Origin: Thereva unica
Taxonomy: Eukaryota; Arthropoda; Insecta; Diptera; Therevidae
NCBI GenBank assembly: GCA_949987705.1
Contig: OX465283.1
Span: 5,374,207 to 5,438,206, forward strand
Length of the DNA: 64,000 bases
Direction: 5' to 3'
In this document: piece by piece, positions 34,831-45,870 of the stretch
Layout: the number at the start of each line of letters is the position of its first letter
Position numbering within the stretch: position 1 is the stretch's first letter
Made by a program: the position numbers and the translations under genes
Notes under the pieces: generated by a model
The model's input: the letters and a program-made list of their open reading frames with translations, nothing else
Told to the model about the DNA's origin: nothing
Databases searched by the model: none

Positions 34831-37800
34831 TATGGCGAATGATTCACTATTCTTCCACTATTCTTTTTTTCTATTGTAACTGCTTGTAAAAACAAAAGCG
34901 CCTTGGTACCAGGCCGGGTTTTTTTCTTTGATGTATGAAGTTGAAAGACAAAACGCATGTTTGGTTGTTATAGGAAATATTTTAATTATTTTAATTAAAT
35001 TATTAATTTTGAAGAAAAATTCAGTGTTTGGTTTTTTTTTTCAGTTCAATGGATTTTCTAAGATGAAGGGCTAAAGGCCCGTTAATGGCATAGTGATGGC
35101 GATGAATCTCGCTCCGAGCTTTCTTTAGCTCGAATAAGTACTCAGCGTCTGCCCTGATGAAGGCGCTCTCGCACAGTAGGGGGTAAACCAGGGTCTCCCC
35201 ACGTTACCACCCTCGACGAGCAGCCGTTCTAGAGGCTTTCGGTACCACCTGGTCGAATTTTGTCTCATTTTGGATTTTTTTTTGTTTAAATTTGCACTTT
35301 GTTGTATGTGAATCTGAGGTTGGCGTCTTCGGGCATCAAACCGCATATATTTATGAACGAATTTCTTGCTTTGTATCTTGGGCGAAAAGGCGAACTGCAG
35401 GCAGAGGTAATGAACCGAGAGGTGCTGGTATAAGATTACTGTGGTGGAAGAAGCGAGTTTAGAACATATAACATTTTGTTAGGGCAATGAGTTAGATGAT
35501 GAAAGAGAGTAGTTGTCAGAATTGACCCTGTGCGGTGTAAATTGGAAGCGATTTTGAATTACCTTGATTGAAAAAGAAACTCTCAATCCAGTTTTGAAGA
35601 ACTGAATCAATACCACAATAACTTTGCGTTTAGCTAACAGTGCTTAGTGCCATACTTTGTCGAATTGCAGATTTGCCCTGCATTGAACTCTTTAAAAGCC
35701 TCAACATCCGGGCGTAATTATGACGAAAATCCATCATTTATTACGAATATCAACCTCATAATTAGGAAAATCGATTAGTCAAATTTTGGTTAATCGATTA
35801 CGAAAACTTAAAAGAGGGCCATCTACCGGTCGATAGTAAACAGCTTGCTTTTAGGCGGTTTCCAGTATCTTAAGGAATCAGCTGATTTTGATTTTTAATT
35901 TTGCTTGAAAATTATGTGGGGAGACCGGCAGCTGGGTGGACAGAAACGTACCAAGGAAATTTATTTGTTAATTATTTTTCCTTTACTGACATTTTGTGCG
36001 ACAGCACCACTTGTTACAACTGTCAAAACATAATGACGTATTTGAACGTGTGTCACTTTTTAAAGGCGTTCGTCATAAATGACAAATTTTCATCATAATT
36101 AGATTTGCCGTGTGTCTAGGCTATATTACACACTGACTAGTTCGTCAGAAAAGGACATTCAGTTCGTATATTTACGACTCCTCTAGGCCCTCACGGACGC
36201 TAAACTAGTTGAGTCTGTAATGTAATCACTTCGCTCTTTTAAGACTTGCCAACTAATCATACACTTATTGAGTAGCGCCAACCTTAACGCTTATAGCCTC
36301 GCGTTACCTAATCAAATAATTACTATGCAATTAGACTTACAGCTGAAATGAATATGGCAAATCGCTTCAAGACTTATTATGGACTTACTTCCAAGGACTT
36401 ATTTTGATCTAGGAATAGTGTCAGATTGAGTCATGTAATAAACGCCTTAGGTTGTGTAGTGTTCGCGGAATTACTTGGCCCTATCACAATTTAATCGAAC
36501 GTTAATTTGATCTGATAACCAAAACTACTTAGAATAGATCCTTTCCAGACCTGTTAGGGTCAACACCATCGAGATTGAAATTTACGTCATGCTGGAACTT
36601 GCACAACGAAACTTCAAAAGAAACGATCGACATGATTTACTCAGCCCACTTTCAATTTCCGAAATTCTAAAATTTCTTTCCTGGAAATGCCGCTCGTAAT
36701 TGCAGATGGATTTCCCCAATTCCACGAAGAAAAGAAGTGAAACTCGCCCTGATCGATGCCAATTAATTTCCACAAAAATTCGCAATAAATCGGAAACTTT
36801 TAATCAGTGTTCATCATTACCCAAAAATAGGAAAATCAACTTAAAATCCCCACGAAAAAGAAAAGCAAAAAAATCCAACAGATTCTGAGGTCATACACCC
36901 AAAACGCTGTCGACTTTCGAATATCCATCTTTGAGGGCATCGGAGAAAAAGATTTCTAAAATTTCGGCAGCGGTGAGTGTGACGACGACGACTTGGCAGA
37001 GATTTTTTGACATCATCGCCCGATGCCAGGTGACCTTAGCGTCTTTCTGGCCTACTCAATTCGCCTTTCATCAATGAGACGTTTTTTTTTTATCTATATT
37101 CGACTAGCTTAAGCCTCAAAAATTCAAGTCGATCAAAACCGTAGCACTTAATAGATTCATCACGAATCCAGCTAGAAGCGCGGCTCCACCTACGATCAAA
37201 ACGTTCGACGATAAGTTCGAAGCCAGCGTCGAACTGTCTGATAACACGATTTTTGGACAAGCTGCGAATATATAGCTTATCTCGGGGGGCATCAAGATCC
37301 TCATCCCACACATACACGCGATTGAAACGACTGCATCAATTGGGCTGTCACTGCGCCAACTCCGGTACTTTATCAGAGGCTTTTGGAACATTATGATCGA
37401 TGGAGCGTGTGAACTTTCCGATGATCGTCCAAAAAGTGCCGCTCAATCCCCTCGGCCGGATCGCGTTGCCATGGAACTCGCTGTCTCCGAGGCGATCTTT
37501 GGGTCGTTCAATGCCTAGAATAATTACAGGCCGTCCAAATCGGGAGAGCATTTCCTGAAACGGTCGTATTCGGCGCGAATTGAGGCAGCATTGTTTGCGC
37601 GAAATTAATGATTTCCTTTTGATTTCGCTTGAATGCCGGTTAATAAGCACGCCTAATGGCGACCTTATCTCGCCGAATTGGAAAAGTTCCTTAATAAAAT
37701 GTAACTCTGAATATTATCGATAGAGGTCACGAAAAAATTCCACCGGCGCGCCCCCATGGACACCAGCGAAGATGTTTTTCCCTACATTATCGAACGACAA

Positions 37801-38685
37801 TTACGTAAATAGCGCCGGCGTGATGGCAGATTACTAAGCGGGGATTTGGCGATATGGATTATAAATAGGGTCCGTATCGGGATTGTAGCCTAGTTTTTGA
37901 TGTGTTTTGTGATTAATGTTGTTCGTTAAAAATCACGTGTCATAATTTTTATAGGCGCAGTTTTTGGGGTTGTTAAACCGATGGGCTTTGACATTGCTGA
38001 TGAAATTCTGACAGTCATTTGCGAGAGTCACCCTGTGTTGGTGTAAACAAGCTTTGAAACTGCTGAAAAATAACGCTCTTGAACTCGATGATTGTGCGTA
38101 CTAGCGATAATGCAATGGAGTCAGTGAAAATAGTTTGTTTACTTCTTGGGAGTTTGAAAATAATATGAACAATATTTTTGTGTTGTTCTGTGGAAAAATA
38201 CTGTAAAAATATCTGATTAATTGCTCCAGAAATAGACAATCTGTTTTCCTAACAAGATGCTTTAATCACTTCACACGAGATCGGAAATATAAGACAAGCG
38301 TGCGATTGATTGTAGCTATAGTTTTACAAGTGGCATAAAAAGTGCAAGAGCTTCGCCAACAACAAACAACAAGATCGAGTAACGATCTGATCTTTCGACA
38401 AATCCACATTTAGCACAACTTATTCAATAAACAGATCTAATCTTGAGTCATCAACATCAGCTCCTTAGCCTCTTGTTGATCTTGGCTTAATTTAGTGTTC
38501 GCTTGCAATACGACATACGAAGATGACCTAGGGATAATGGTGTTATGGTGATTGCATTGCTCTCTACGAATGTAAAAAGACATTCGGCAAGAGATAAGGT
38601 CTCAAACCTCAGATGCCGCAGTGCATTTTTGACTATCATCGGTTTTAAACCAGCCAAAGGTGGAACGTTCTGGAGACTGAATTTT
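34831..38685. other. gene-free; regulatory-like island at about 37.0-37.9 kb
   Basis: 34860-35350 has T-runs and an unassigned GC-richer patch. 35700-36500 is AT-rich. 37000-37900 is single-copy-looking with GGCGCGCC and homeodomain-type cores, open frames on both strands but no domain. Confidence 0.3.
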
Positions 38686-38689
38686 CTTC

Positions 38690-38840
38690 TATTTTGATCC
38701 GTTAGCTGGCGGTCCGAGCGGGACGTCCCCGCAACGAATACGCTGCCGTCGGTACCGCTGAGTCTCGAATTCCTTTCACAATTCGTTTCTATTCTTGATG
38801 ATTTTTGGCGATGTCTCGAGCCTCGATAACTCTGAACTAT
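38690..38840 (-). repeat. RTE-like LINE 3' end, copy D
   Basis: Carries the terminal signature of the RTE family: on the minus strand GTCCCGCTCGGACCGCCAG followed by CTAACGGATCAAAATAGAAG. Upstream (minus) is a short stretch of the ORF C-terminus matching 43490-43640 (ends in PTAAYS in copy C). It is 5'-truncated to about 150 bases. Confidence 0.75.
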
Positions 38841-38905
38841 CACTAAGCATACTTGACCCATTTACAGCAAAGAAAGAACAATGTGCCTCCTAAATAGACT
38901 TCTTC

Positions 38906-39010
38906 TTCTTTAACGGCTCTACAACTGGGATCCGGTTCTGACCTCTCGCAACTGTTCTCTCGATCGGTCCCGATTCTGAGCCGATGTCATCCAGTACGGC
39001 CTCCGTCGCT
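38906..39010 (-). repeat. LINE 3'-end fragment (copy 2 of 3) with GAA tail
   Basis: The plus strand begins TTCTTCTTCTTTAACGGCTC and runs through CTACAACTGGGATCCGG, CGGTCCCGATTCTGAGCC and GATGTCATCC. Read on the minus strand it is a LINE end terminating in GAGCCGTTAAAGAAGAAGAA. It shares blocks with 3019-3056 and 54553-54625. Confidence 0.6.
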
Positions 39011-39500
39011 GTCACACCCCATAGGTCTAACCTGAAAAGACCCCTACCAGATATTTGCTATCCTCATGGGACATTGGCCTATAGACGAGCACGGCATCAA
39101 GCTGGATATTCCCCACAGCGTCTGCTGCTGTAGCTGTGGATAGACGAGCAAGAGGTAAACATTCGTTCACTTCCAAATGCTTGGCTAAAGTCAGGTAGCG
39201 CACATTAGGCAGTTACATTTTGGAAGACTTGAAAGAGATCTCCAGGCTGGACGACAGATCCGTCAAAAGCTTCCTAAGCTACACCGAATGGCTTTAAACA
39301 TTCGCCACTACGAGTAAAAATAATTTAGTTCGTTAATTTTTTTTAAAACATATAAGCGTCATCAACAAGCACGCATAGTGAACAAATAAACCTGCCACAC
39401 GGGTATGCACGCTCTCACTACAGGTGCACAAATACGCCCGCCATAGACGTTTGAACGCCGCTGTTACAGCTATGAATATATTCCCAATCCAACATTTCAA

Positions 39501-39602
39501 GCGTTTCGTTTTACTCAGCGGTCCCCCAACTAAGTACTAGCCACGACCAATGCTGCTTGACCAACACAATTGAACGAGAATCTGTCTATAGAGTATGCTT
39601 TT
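39501..39602 (-). repeat. 5S-rRNA-derived SINE-like repeat, copy 4
   Basis: The minus strand reads AGCATACTCTATAGACAGAT, TCTCGTTCAAT, TTGGTCAAGCAGC, CTAGTACTTAGTTGGGGGAC, CGCTGAGTAAAACG. All three internal promoter blocks are recognisable and the GTAAAACG tail matches copies 1 and 3. Confidence 0.75.
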
Positions 39603-40261
39603 CTTCGTCCTATTCAATTTTTAAAGCGCCAGTTGTGCTCCGTTAAGTCTAAAAAAAGTGTGAGCGTAGTGTGCTTCGTTTGGACATACCATGTTTTAGG
39701 CGAGCTTTATTTTTACACGGTACTCACGCTTTACGCTAATTGGGCCTCCAGTCGCACTGGATGCAGCCTTATCCTAAGCCTTACTTAATTCGTCTTTGCC
39801 GCCTTCCTCGTTTTGTCTCTGCATGTCTCCTTAGGGCTTCCTAATCTCCGTTTTCCTGCTGATACACCTGTATAGCGAGGGACTTCCCCGCAAACCTACA
39901 CCACAGCTTTACTGATGAGGCTGTTCTGCCTGAAGATTCAAGGCTTCTATATGTTTTTTATGTTATAGACTAGCGATCAGGGTCTGTATTGTCGACGGTT
40001 CTATTATTGGCATTAAGCTCTAGTCGGAAGGATACTAGATAGAAGAGTGGAAGAACTGACGCGCCGTTTTCATTCCAACAACTCCCTATCCATACACAAC
40101 CGTGACAGAGCTCCGACTATGGCGATCGAATATGCGATGCCTTCGTTGCGTATTATACTGAGGGTGGTGAGATGGCAATCCTAAGGGTATTCTTTTCAAA
40201 AGGGGAAGTCAAGAACTAAAAAAAGTTATTTAGTTCGGAAAAACTGAAAAACGAAGGACCA

Positions 40262-40340
40262 TGCCGGGGGTTGGTTCGAACCAAGGACCTTTAGGACGAT
40301 AGTCGGGCGCCTTAACCCCTAGGCTACCAAGCCCGGCTGA
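40262..40340 (-). repeat. tRNA-derived SINE head, minus orientation
   Basis: The minus strand has a perfect RNA polymerase III A box TAGCCTAGGGG (40316-40326) and a near-perfect B box GGTTCGAACCA (40272-40282), in tRNA spacing, with GCCGGGC at the start and GCCCGG-like pairing weak. It diverges from a second head 33 bases away. No body or tail is evident to its left. Confidence 0.65.
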
Positions 40341-40373
40341 CTCAATCAATAGGGATAACGAATTCATTTCTAT

Positions 40374-40840
40374 GGGGGCCTCGGTAGTCTAGGGGTAAGG
40401 CGCCTGACTACTACCCCAGAGGTCCCGGGTTCGAATCCCGGCCAGCCCCACGATCCTTCGCCTTTTCCCCTTTCCCACCCACATAACTTTCCTTCTTTCT
40501 TCTCCCCTCTTTACATTCCTGATTCCTTCTGTCATAGCCTTCGCTAGTCTTTCCCCGCTCCACCAAGCGTATGTCATCGGTTGGCTGGTGAGATTCAACT
40601 CGTTTTAGGAGGCATAACACTCCAGCGAGTTGCTTCTCAAAATGCCCCGATGCCAGGGTCGCGAAATGGTTGGAAGTAGGTGGAATAAAATATCGCGGCT
40701 ACTTCTCTCTCTCTTCCTACTCTCTATCTTCCGGCTAGAGCTGCTGTTCGACATTCTATACGGAAAAAATAGATTGTCGAACAGTACAAAGCGGCTTTCC
40801 CTAAGCCTCTAGTCTATCACATAAAAAAACCAAAAAAAAA
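40374..40840 (+). repeat. tRNA-derived SINE, plus orientation
   Basis: The head (40374-40451) carries a consensus A box TAGTCTAGGGG (40385-40395) and a perfect B box GGTTCGAATCC (40428-40438) in a tRNA-like context, ending in CCAGCCCCA. The acceptor and anticodon stems do not pair properly, so it is not a functional tRNA. The body is pyrimidine-rich and contains two hairpins (arms CAACTCG/CGAGTTG at 40596-40632 and CTGTTCGACA/TGTCGAACAG at 40744-40784). An A-rich run at about 40820-40840 is the likely 3' end. Such elements depend on LINE machinery. Confidence 0.7.
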
Positions 40841-40914
40841 TTGAGCGTCAAAGAATAGTGTCGAAGTGCACTTTTTTTTGTAAGTTCTATAGTCAGCGTA
40901 GCTCCGTTTAAATT

Positions 40915-41375
40915 TTACTATTCTACTTAACTCTTTAACTTAACCCAATTTAACTCAACCAAACTCTTATCTCAATTCAATTCTTAACTGGACTGAACTC
41001 CACAGAACTCAAGTCTTTACTGAATTTTTAACCTATCTCTTTACTCAACTAAACTATTAACTCAACTCTTAATCCAACTCTTAAGTCAAGTCAACTTATT
41101 TAAATTCAACTTAAAGCTTAATTCTACTCTTAACTCAACTTTAAAGTCAATTCTTAACTCAACAGTAGTTGGCACAACTCTTAAACCAGCTCTTAACTCA
41201 ACTCAACTTATTTAAACTCAATCTTTAACCTAGCTTTAAACTCAACCCTTACTTTCTCTTAACTAATCTTAGCTCAACTCGACTTATCTAAACTCAATCC
41301 TTAGCTCAACTTGTAACTTAGCTCTTAACTCACCGCCAACTCATAAACCAACTCATTACTCATTTCAACTTTATT
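40915..41375 (+). repeat. degenerate CTTAACTCAA minisatellite
   Basis: About 460 bases of imperfect 10-12-mers built from CTTAACTCAA and ACTCAACT words. It follows the SINE within 80 bases. One strand is depleted in G. Confidence 0.8.
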
Positions 41376-43475
41376 CAACTCGATTGTGGAACGATCTTTC
41401 CAGAGCCAGTATTCCCGAACTTATACCAACTTCTAAGAGTTGAAACCTAGAGCTCATCGCTTGTTTCTGGTGTACCGCCATATTCCTCTTAACTTATCTT
41501 AATCTGTCGTTCGAGCTAAGTTTGCTACTAGACCTTGTACCAAACCATTGTATGACAAACTGGCTTAACCTTGAAATTGCCAGTGTTTGCACCTTCATTT
41601 AGTTATCATCACCCCACTAACTCGTGTTAAATAGACTCACCCCGAGGACGACGCAAAACCCCTTTAGCATAGCCACATTGTGCCAAATTTCACCTCCACT
41701 TTCTAAATATAAAATCCCAGGGATTGTTGTCTCAATATATCTCCGCCGAAGTTTGCTAATAAGCAATAAATTGTAATTTATTCTGTAAAATTATTGCACA
41801 TCCATGTGTAACCTGGCCACCCGCTGTAACCCATCACGGCACCATGTGCTTCCCATTCCGGGCGTGCATCGCCGTTCTACATGGACGCATCCGAGGAACG
41901 CTTTAAGCGCGACCGCCAAAGCCAAATTCCAATTTCCCAATGGCGGTCGTAATTAATGCAATTTGGCGTAGTTATTGCCGCACTCTCTCATCATTATCGC
42001 CATTGCATTGGCTTCTACTGGATTGTCGTGTGCATCTCTGCAGGTTTCTAAAAATACGTTTTGGACAAAAACAAAAGTTTGGCTGGGATCGAGTTAGTGG
42101 ATCCAATTTGAGACCGATTTTGTGGGATTGTGTAGGGCTAGTCCTCATATGACAAACAGCAGCCCTTTTTTATGCCATACAAGTCCGGTTGAAACCCGAG
42201 TTGGCCCTTTGCCAGGCGCCACCTAAAACCCCCCAAAGAACACGAGCTTTCCAGGGAGCTCCAAAAAACTCTTTTCGGTCGTTTATTTCCATCACGTGTT
42301 TTGTTACCTCTGCTATTTAATGATCCTGTTCGATGCCTTTGAAGACTGCCGCCGGTGATTGATGTCCCAAATAAAACGAAATCGGCTCTTGACGGGCATG
42401 AATGGTCCCCGATTGGGCCTTAGCACCAACTCGGACGAAGCAATTTCTCGGCGATTCGACGTTTAAACGAAAGTGCCTCAATCAACTCTGGGACTGTCTA
42501 GAAGCGCCCGTAATGCACTTAAATTAGAAATCAATAAATCTTCCGAAGTAGCGCTCCGCCGCCACACCGCCCTGCCCCGGTGTGCACCATCACGACAGAA
42601 ATCCTTGGCAAACGAAACGAAAATAAACTTCGAAGTTTACAAATGGCAAATCGGTCGTGAATTATTAACAAAACAAGAAAAATTGCGGCGATAAACACTG
42701 CGCCCCGAGAACTATGAACTTTAATCCTTTCGGCCGCTGCCGGCGGTAATTCAAGGAGTTAGACCTAAGCTGGCCTTGATGGCTGGAGGCACGCCTCGGA
42801 GGTTAGTCTGGATCCGGGCGAGGAAGTAGCCTAGTTGTAGTCTTTTTACGGAACTCTCATCTGGCAACAAAATCACGACCTGCCCCATTTCGGATTGGGT
42901 TCAGATGCAGCCCAGTTCTTTTTTATCGATTTCCGGTCTTGCTCATAAAACACATCTAGGGTTGAAACTGTGGGGGTGGGGGTTTAGAAAGATAGCACAT
43001 AATCGAAAGCTTTCCATGGGTATTAAAGACGAGCTGAGGATTCCCTGCTCCGGTGGATTGCGTTTTTTGCTAGCTTAGGACAAATAAATTCTGTTTTGAT
43101 CAGTCCACGATTAGCGGAAAACGTGCTGAAAGCTTCGTGGACTGGAGAATTTAACTTTGGTTCAGGGTAGGTCAGTAGTGATTAGTTCAAACAGAGCTGA
43201 GTTTGTTTACGTATTGTTTCATAGTTTTACGGGTTTGTGTCTACGATAAGGCAGTCATCGCCTCCGACGTAGGTTGGGTGATACTAGAGCTCTTTGCCAT
43301 AGATCTGGGTCATCTTTTTTGCTCAGAGTTTAAGCGCCTTATAGTAGAAGCTGAGAAATGTTTGTCGATTTTGGTTGAAGTGCATGAACTTTGTCTGATG
43401 ATATTTCTGAAGGCACTGAAGTGCTGTTTAGGCGATTTGGAGTATGTGCTCGAACCATTATGGATCGATCTTCTT
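41376..43475. other. gene-free; regulatory-like island at about 41.6-42.8 kb
   Basis: Single-copy-looking sequence with AATTTATT, TTTAATAG and GATTGATG-type homeodomain motifs and GC-rich patches. The 43200-43470 minus strand may hold the decayed continuation of the LINE that starts at 45870, but the match is too weak to call. Confidence 0.3.
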
Positions 43476-43479
43476 CTTT

Positions 43480-44040
43480 TTCTTTAATTCGTTATCTGGC
43501 GGTCCGAGCGGGACGTCCCCGCTATGAATACGCTGCTGTCGGTGTCGCTGGATCTCGAACTAAATTCAAAATTCGTTTCCATTCGTGTCGATTTTTGGCG
43601 ACGTCAAGAGCCTCGATAACTGATAATCGTTGACGGTCGCGCCAGACAAGTTTAAGTAGCAAGCGGTTATCATCCATTCGGCAAACATGTCTAAACCACC
43701 GTAGTCGACGTTTGTGTATTTCTTCTACGATCAGTGCCTGTTGATCGCATCTTTGGCTAGCTGTCTCGTTTCGAAGGCGATCGCGGATTGAGACACCGAC
43801 TGTCGACGTTTCCGATCCATAAAGAAGAATCGACGTTCGGTAAAGGCGTATTTTCGTTTTGAGGGTAATATATGTTCGTTTCCATATGCACCACTTGAGC
43901 GAGGCGAATGCTGCTGCTGCCTGGCGCCAATGCGGCTGTGAACGTCGGCCGTCGATGCCAGTTTTTTTCTCAACCAATAATCCCAAATATTTGAACACTG
44001 GCTTTATATCAGTCCGTTGTGAGCACTTTGGTCCAGTGGA
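43480..44040 (-). pseudogene. RTE-like LINE 3' part, copy C
   Basis: The minus strand, largely in one frame of 189 residues (43522-44091), gives FKYLGLLVEKKT, FASLKWCIWKRTYI, IRLYRTSILLYGSET, IRDRLRNETA, LRWFRHVCRMDDNRL and ends NLVRDPATPTAAYS. This is the thumb and C-terminal region of an RTE RT. After the stop comes the shared terminal signature (CGTCCCGCTCGGACCGCCAG) and an AAGAAAAAGAAGAAG tail on the minus strand. It is the least decayed of the RTE copies and is 5'-truncated, as usual for target-primed insertion. Confidence 0.85.
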
Positions 44041-44059
44041 GGTGGTACCACCCGCAGAT

Positions 44060-45870
44060 AATGTTACCTTACTAATTTGCGCGAATCCCATGAAAATAAA
44101 ACCACCCCTTCAACTTTTTCGCCAACTACCCTCAGACACCTCAACAGAGACGTCTCAACATGAGAGACAATTAGTTTGCGAGTTCTCATGGAGTCAATTC
44201 AGTTGCAGAAAATGCTACTTCCACTGCGTCTACTTAGAGCCCTAGCCATAGTATCAAAGAATGTATTGTCGAAGGCTCCCTCGATATCGGGAAGGCCGTC
44301 AGCGCAACTCCTTTCGCATTCCAGCCTGAGCACCAGATTCTGCAGTGCTGTTTCAGTGAACTTGCCCGCCTGGTACCACGCTGATAGGAGCTTAGTGGTT
44401 GGCGTTGAAGATAAATTTCTTCCCCAGACTGTCTAGAAGAGCCATCGGTTCCGAGATCTTCCGATAAACTCTGTAATAAAGCTTTGTGGATCTTTGCTGA
44501 GTCTTGAATATCTTCGATACTCTTGCAGAAATTCCTGCAGCTATTTATTTTTGCCCGTCTGATCGCCCTGTTATAGGTGGTTAGAGAGCTTTTATAACTT
44601 TCCTAGTTGCCGCTCTTCTTGGTTGCGTTGAATACATTCCTCTTAACTAGAGAGCTCGTTATTCCAACATGGAGTTTTTCTGTTACGCGTCCTCATCAGA
44701 ACAGCGCAGTTATTGTTGTAAGCAGCAGTAATCACCTCCGTAAGGAAGTCCGTGGATAGTTCTACGTCCATCGTAGGTTTAATTGAGTGCAAGGAACCCT
44801 TCAATACGCTATTGAGTTCACCTCGAAAGTCTTTTCAGTTCGTTTATCTAGGATTCCTAATGTACTCACACTTTCCAAAGACTCACCCACCATAAAGTAA
44901 ATATGTCTATGATCTGAGCACGATGGCTCATCTGAGACCCGCCAGTCACTCACGTAAGCGACAACGCGTTGAGTAGCTAGCGTGATGTCTATAACCTCAC
45001 GTCTCCTACCGTTGTCGAAGGTAGTATCCGTGCCGCGATTTAATATGTCCAGGTTAGTAGTTAAGAGATAATCAAAAAGGTATTCACCCCGTTTGTTCAC
45101 TCCACTACTGCCCCAGGCGTCATGATGGGCATTCGCATCACATCCTACAATGATCTGCAGACCGCTCCTGTTAGAGTGACCCACGATATCCTTCAGTTCT
45201 TTGGACGGTGATGGGTCTCTGGAATCGTATGGGAGGTATGCCGAACATAAGATAATCATGCTCTTGTTGCCCCCCTGTTAATCTGTATCTTCACCACTGC
45301 CAGATCTCTCGACGATTTATCTGTGAGAGGAAAGCAGTTGGTGTTTTTATTGTAAACTATACAGGTCCGAGGGTCGCTGTCCACATCACTGCATCCAATG
45401 CTGTAGCCGGCTGCCCGCAAGCCCTGTATAGAACCGTTACTTACCCATGGCTCCTGTACAAGAGCCACGCCTATAGCTTGGAAGGTTAGCACCCTCTAAA
45501 GGACTGCCGAGGCAGCCTTACTGTGTTGCAGGTTGCACTGTAGAACCCGCATCCTGGGGTTGTTCCTGCTGCTGTGAGTCTCCTTTTTTGAGCCAATGAT
45601 TTGACTCTAATTCGGCCGAAGCCGTAGAATAGGGACATGCCCTGCTCTTTAAGCTGCGTGAGCGACCTCTCGTCAATGCTAGGGGAAAGGGTTTGACCGT
45701 TCTGGTCCACCTTCCTACCCATCACTTGCCAAGCCACCTTGGTCACCTCAATTGGCTGGTTCTGAATTTCCAGCCTGCAGAGCACCTGTTCCGGCTCCCT
45801 AACTTCGTTAAGAACCCAGAATGCGATCCGCTTGTATGTCTTAGTCACCAAACATTGCGCTCTAAATTAC
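44060..45870 (-). pseudogene. LOA/Jockey-type LINE: ORF1 end, endonuclease and start of RT
   Basis: The minus strand from 45851 gives FWVLNEVREPEQVL, NQPIEVTKVAWQVMGR and GMSLFYGFGRIRVK, resembling the DUF4780-type domain found in some insect LINE ORF1 products (from memory, unverified). The overlapping next frame opens with MRVLQCNLQHSKAAS near 45555, the classic start of LOA/R1/Jockey endonucleases, then VALVQEPW, IVGCDANAHHDAWGSS near 45155, EVIDITLA near 45005 and DEPSCSDHRHIYF near 44940 (catalytic SDH). A linker leads to RT motifs: AGKFTETAL near 44360 and DIEGAFDN at 44288-44265. The sequence then decays and meets RTE copy C. Stops and frameshifts make it inactive, yet the endonuclease reads openly for 152 residues. 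Confidence 0.8.

Noticed and set aside
44176..44436. 86-residue plus-strand frame
   Set aside because: Antisense shadow of the LOA-type RT on the minus strand.
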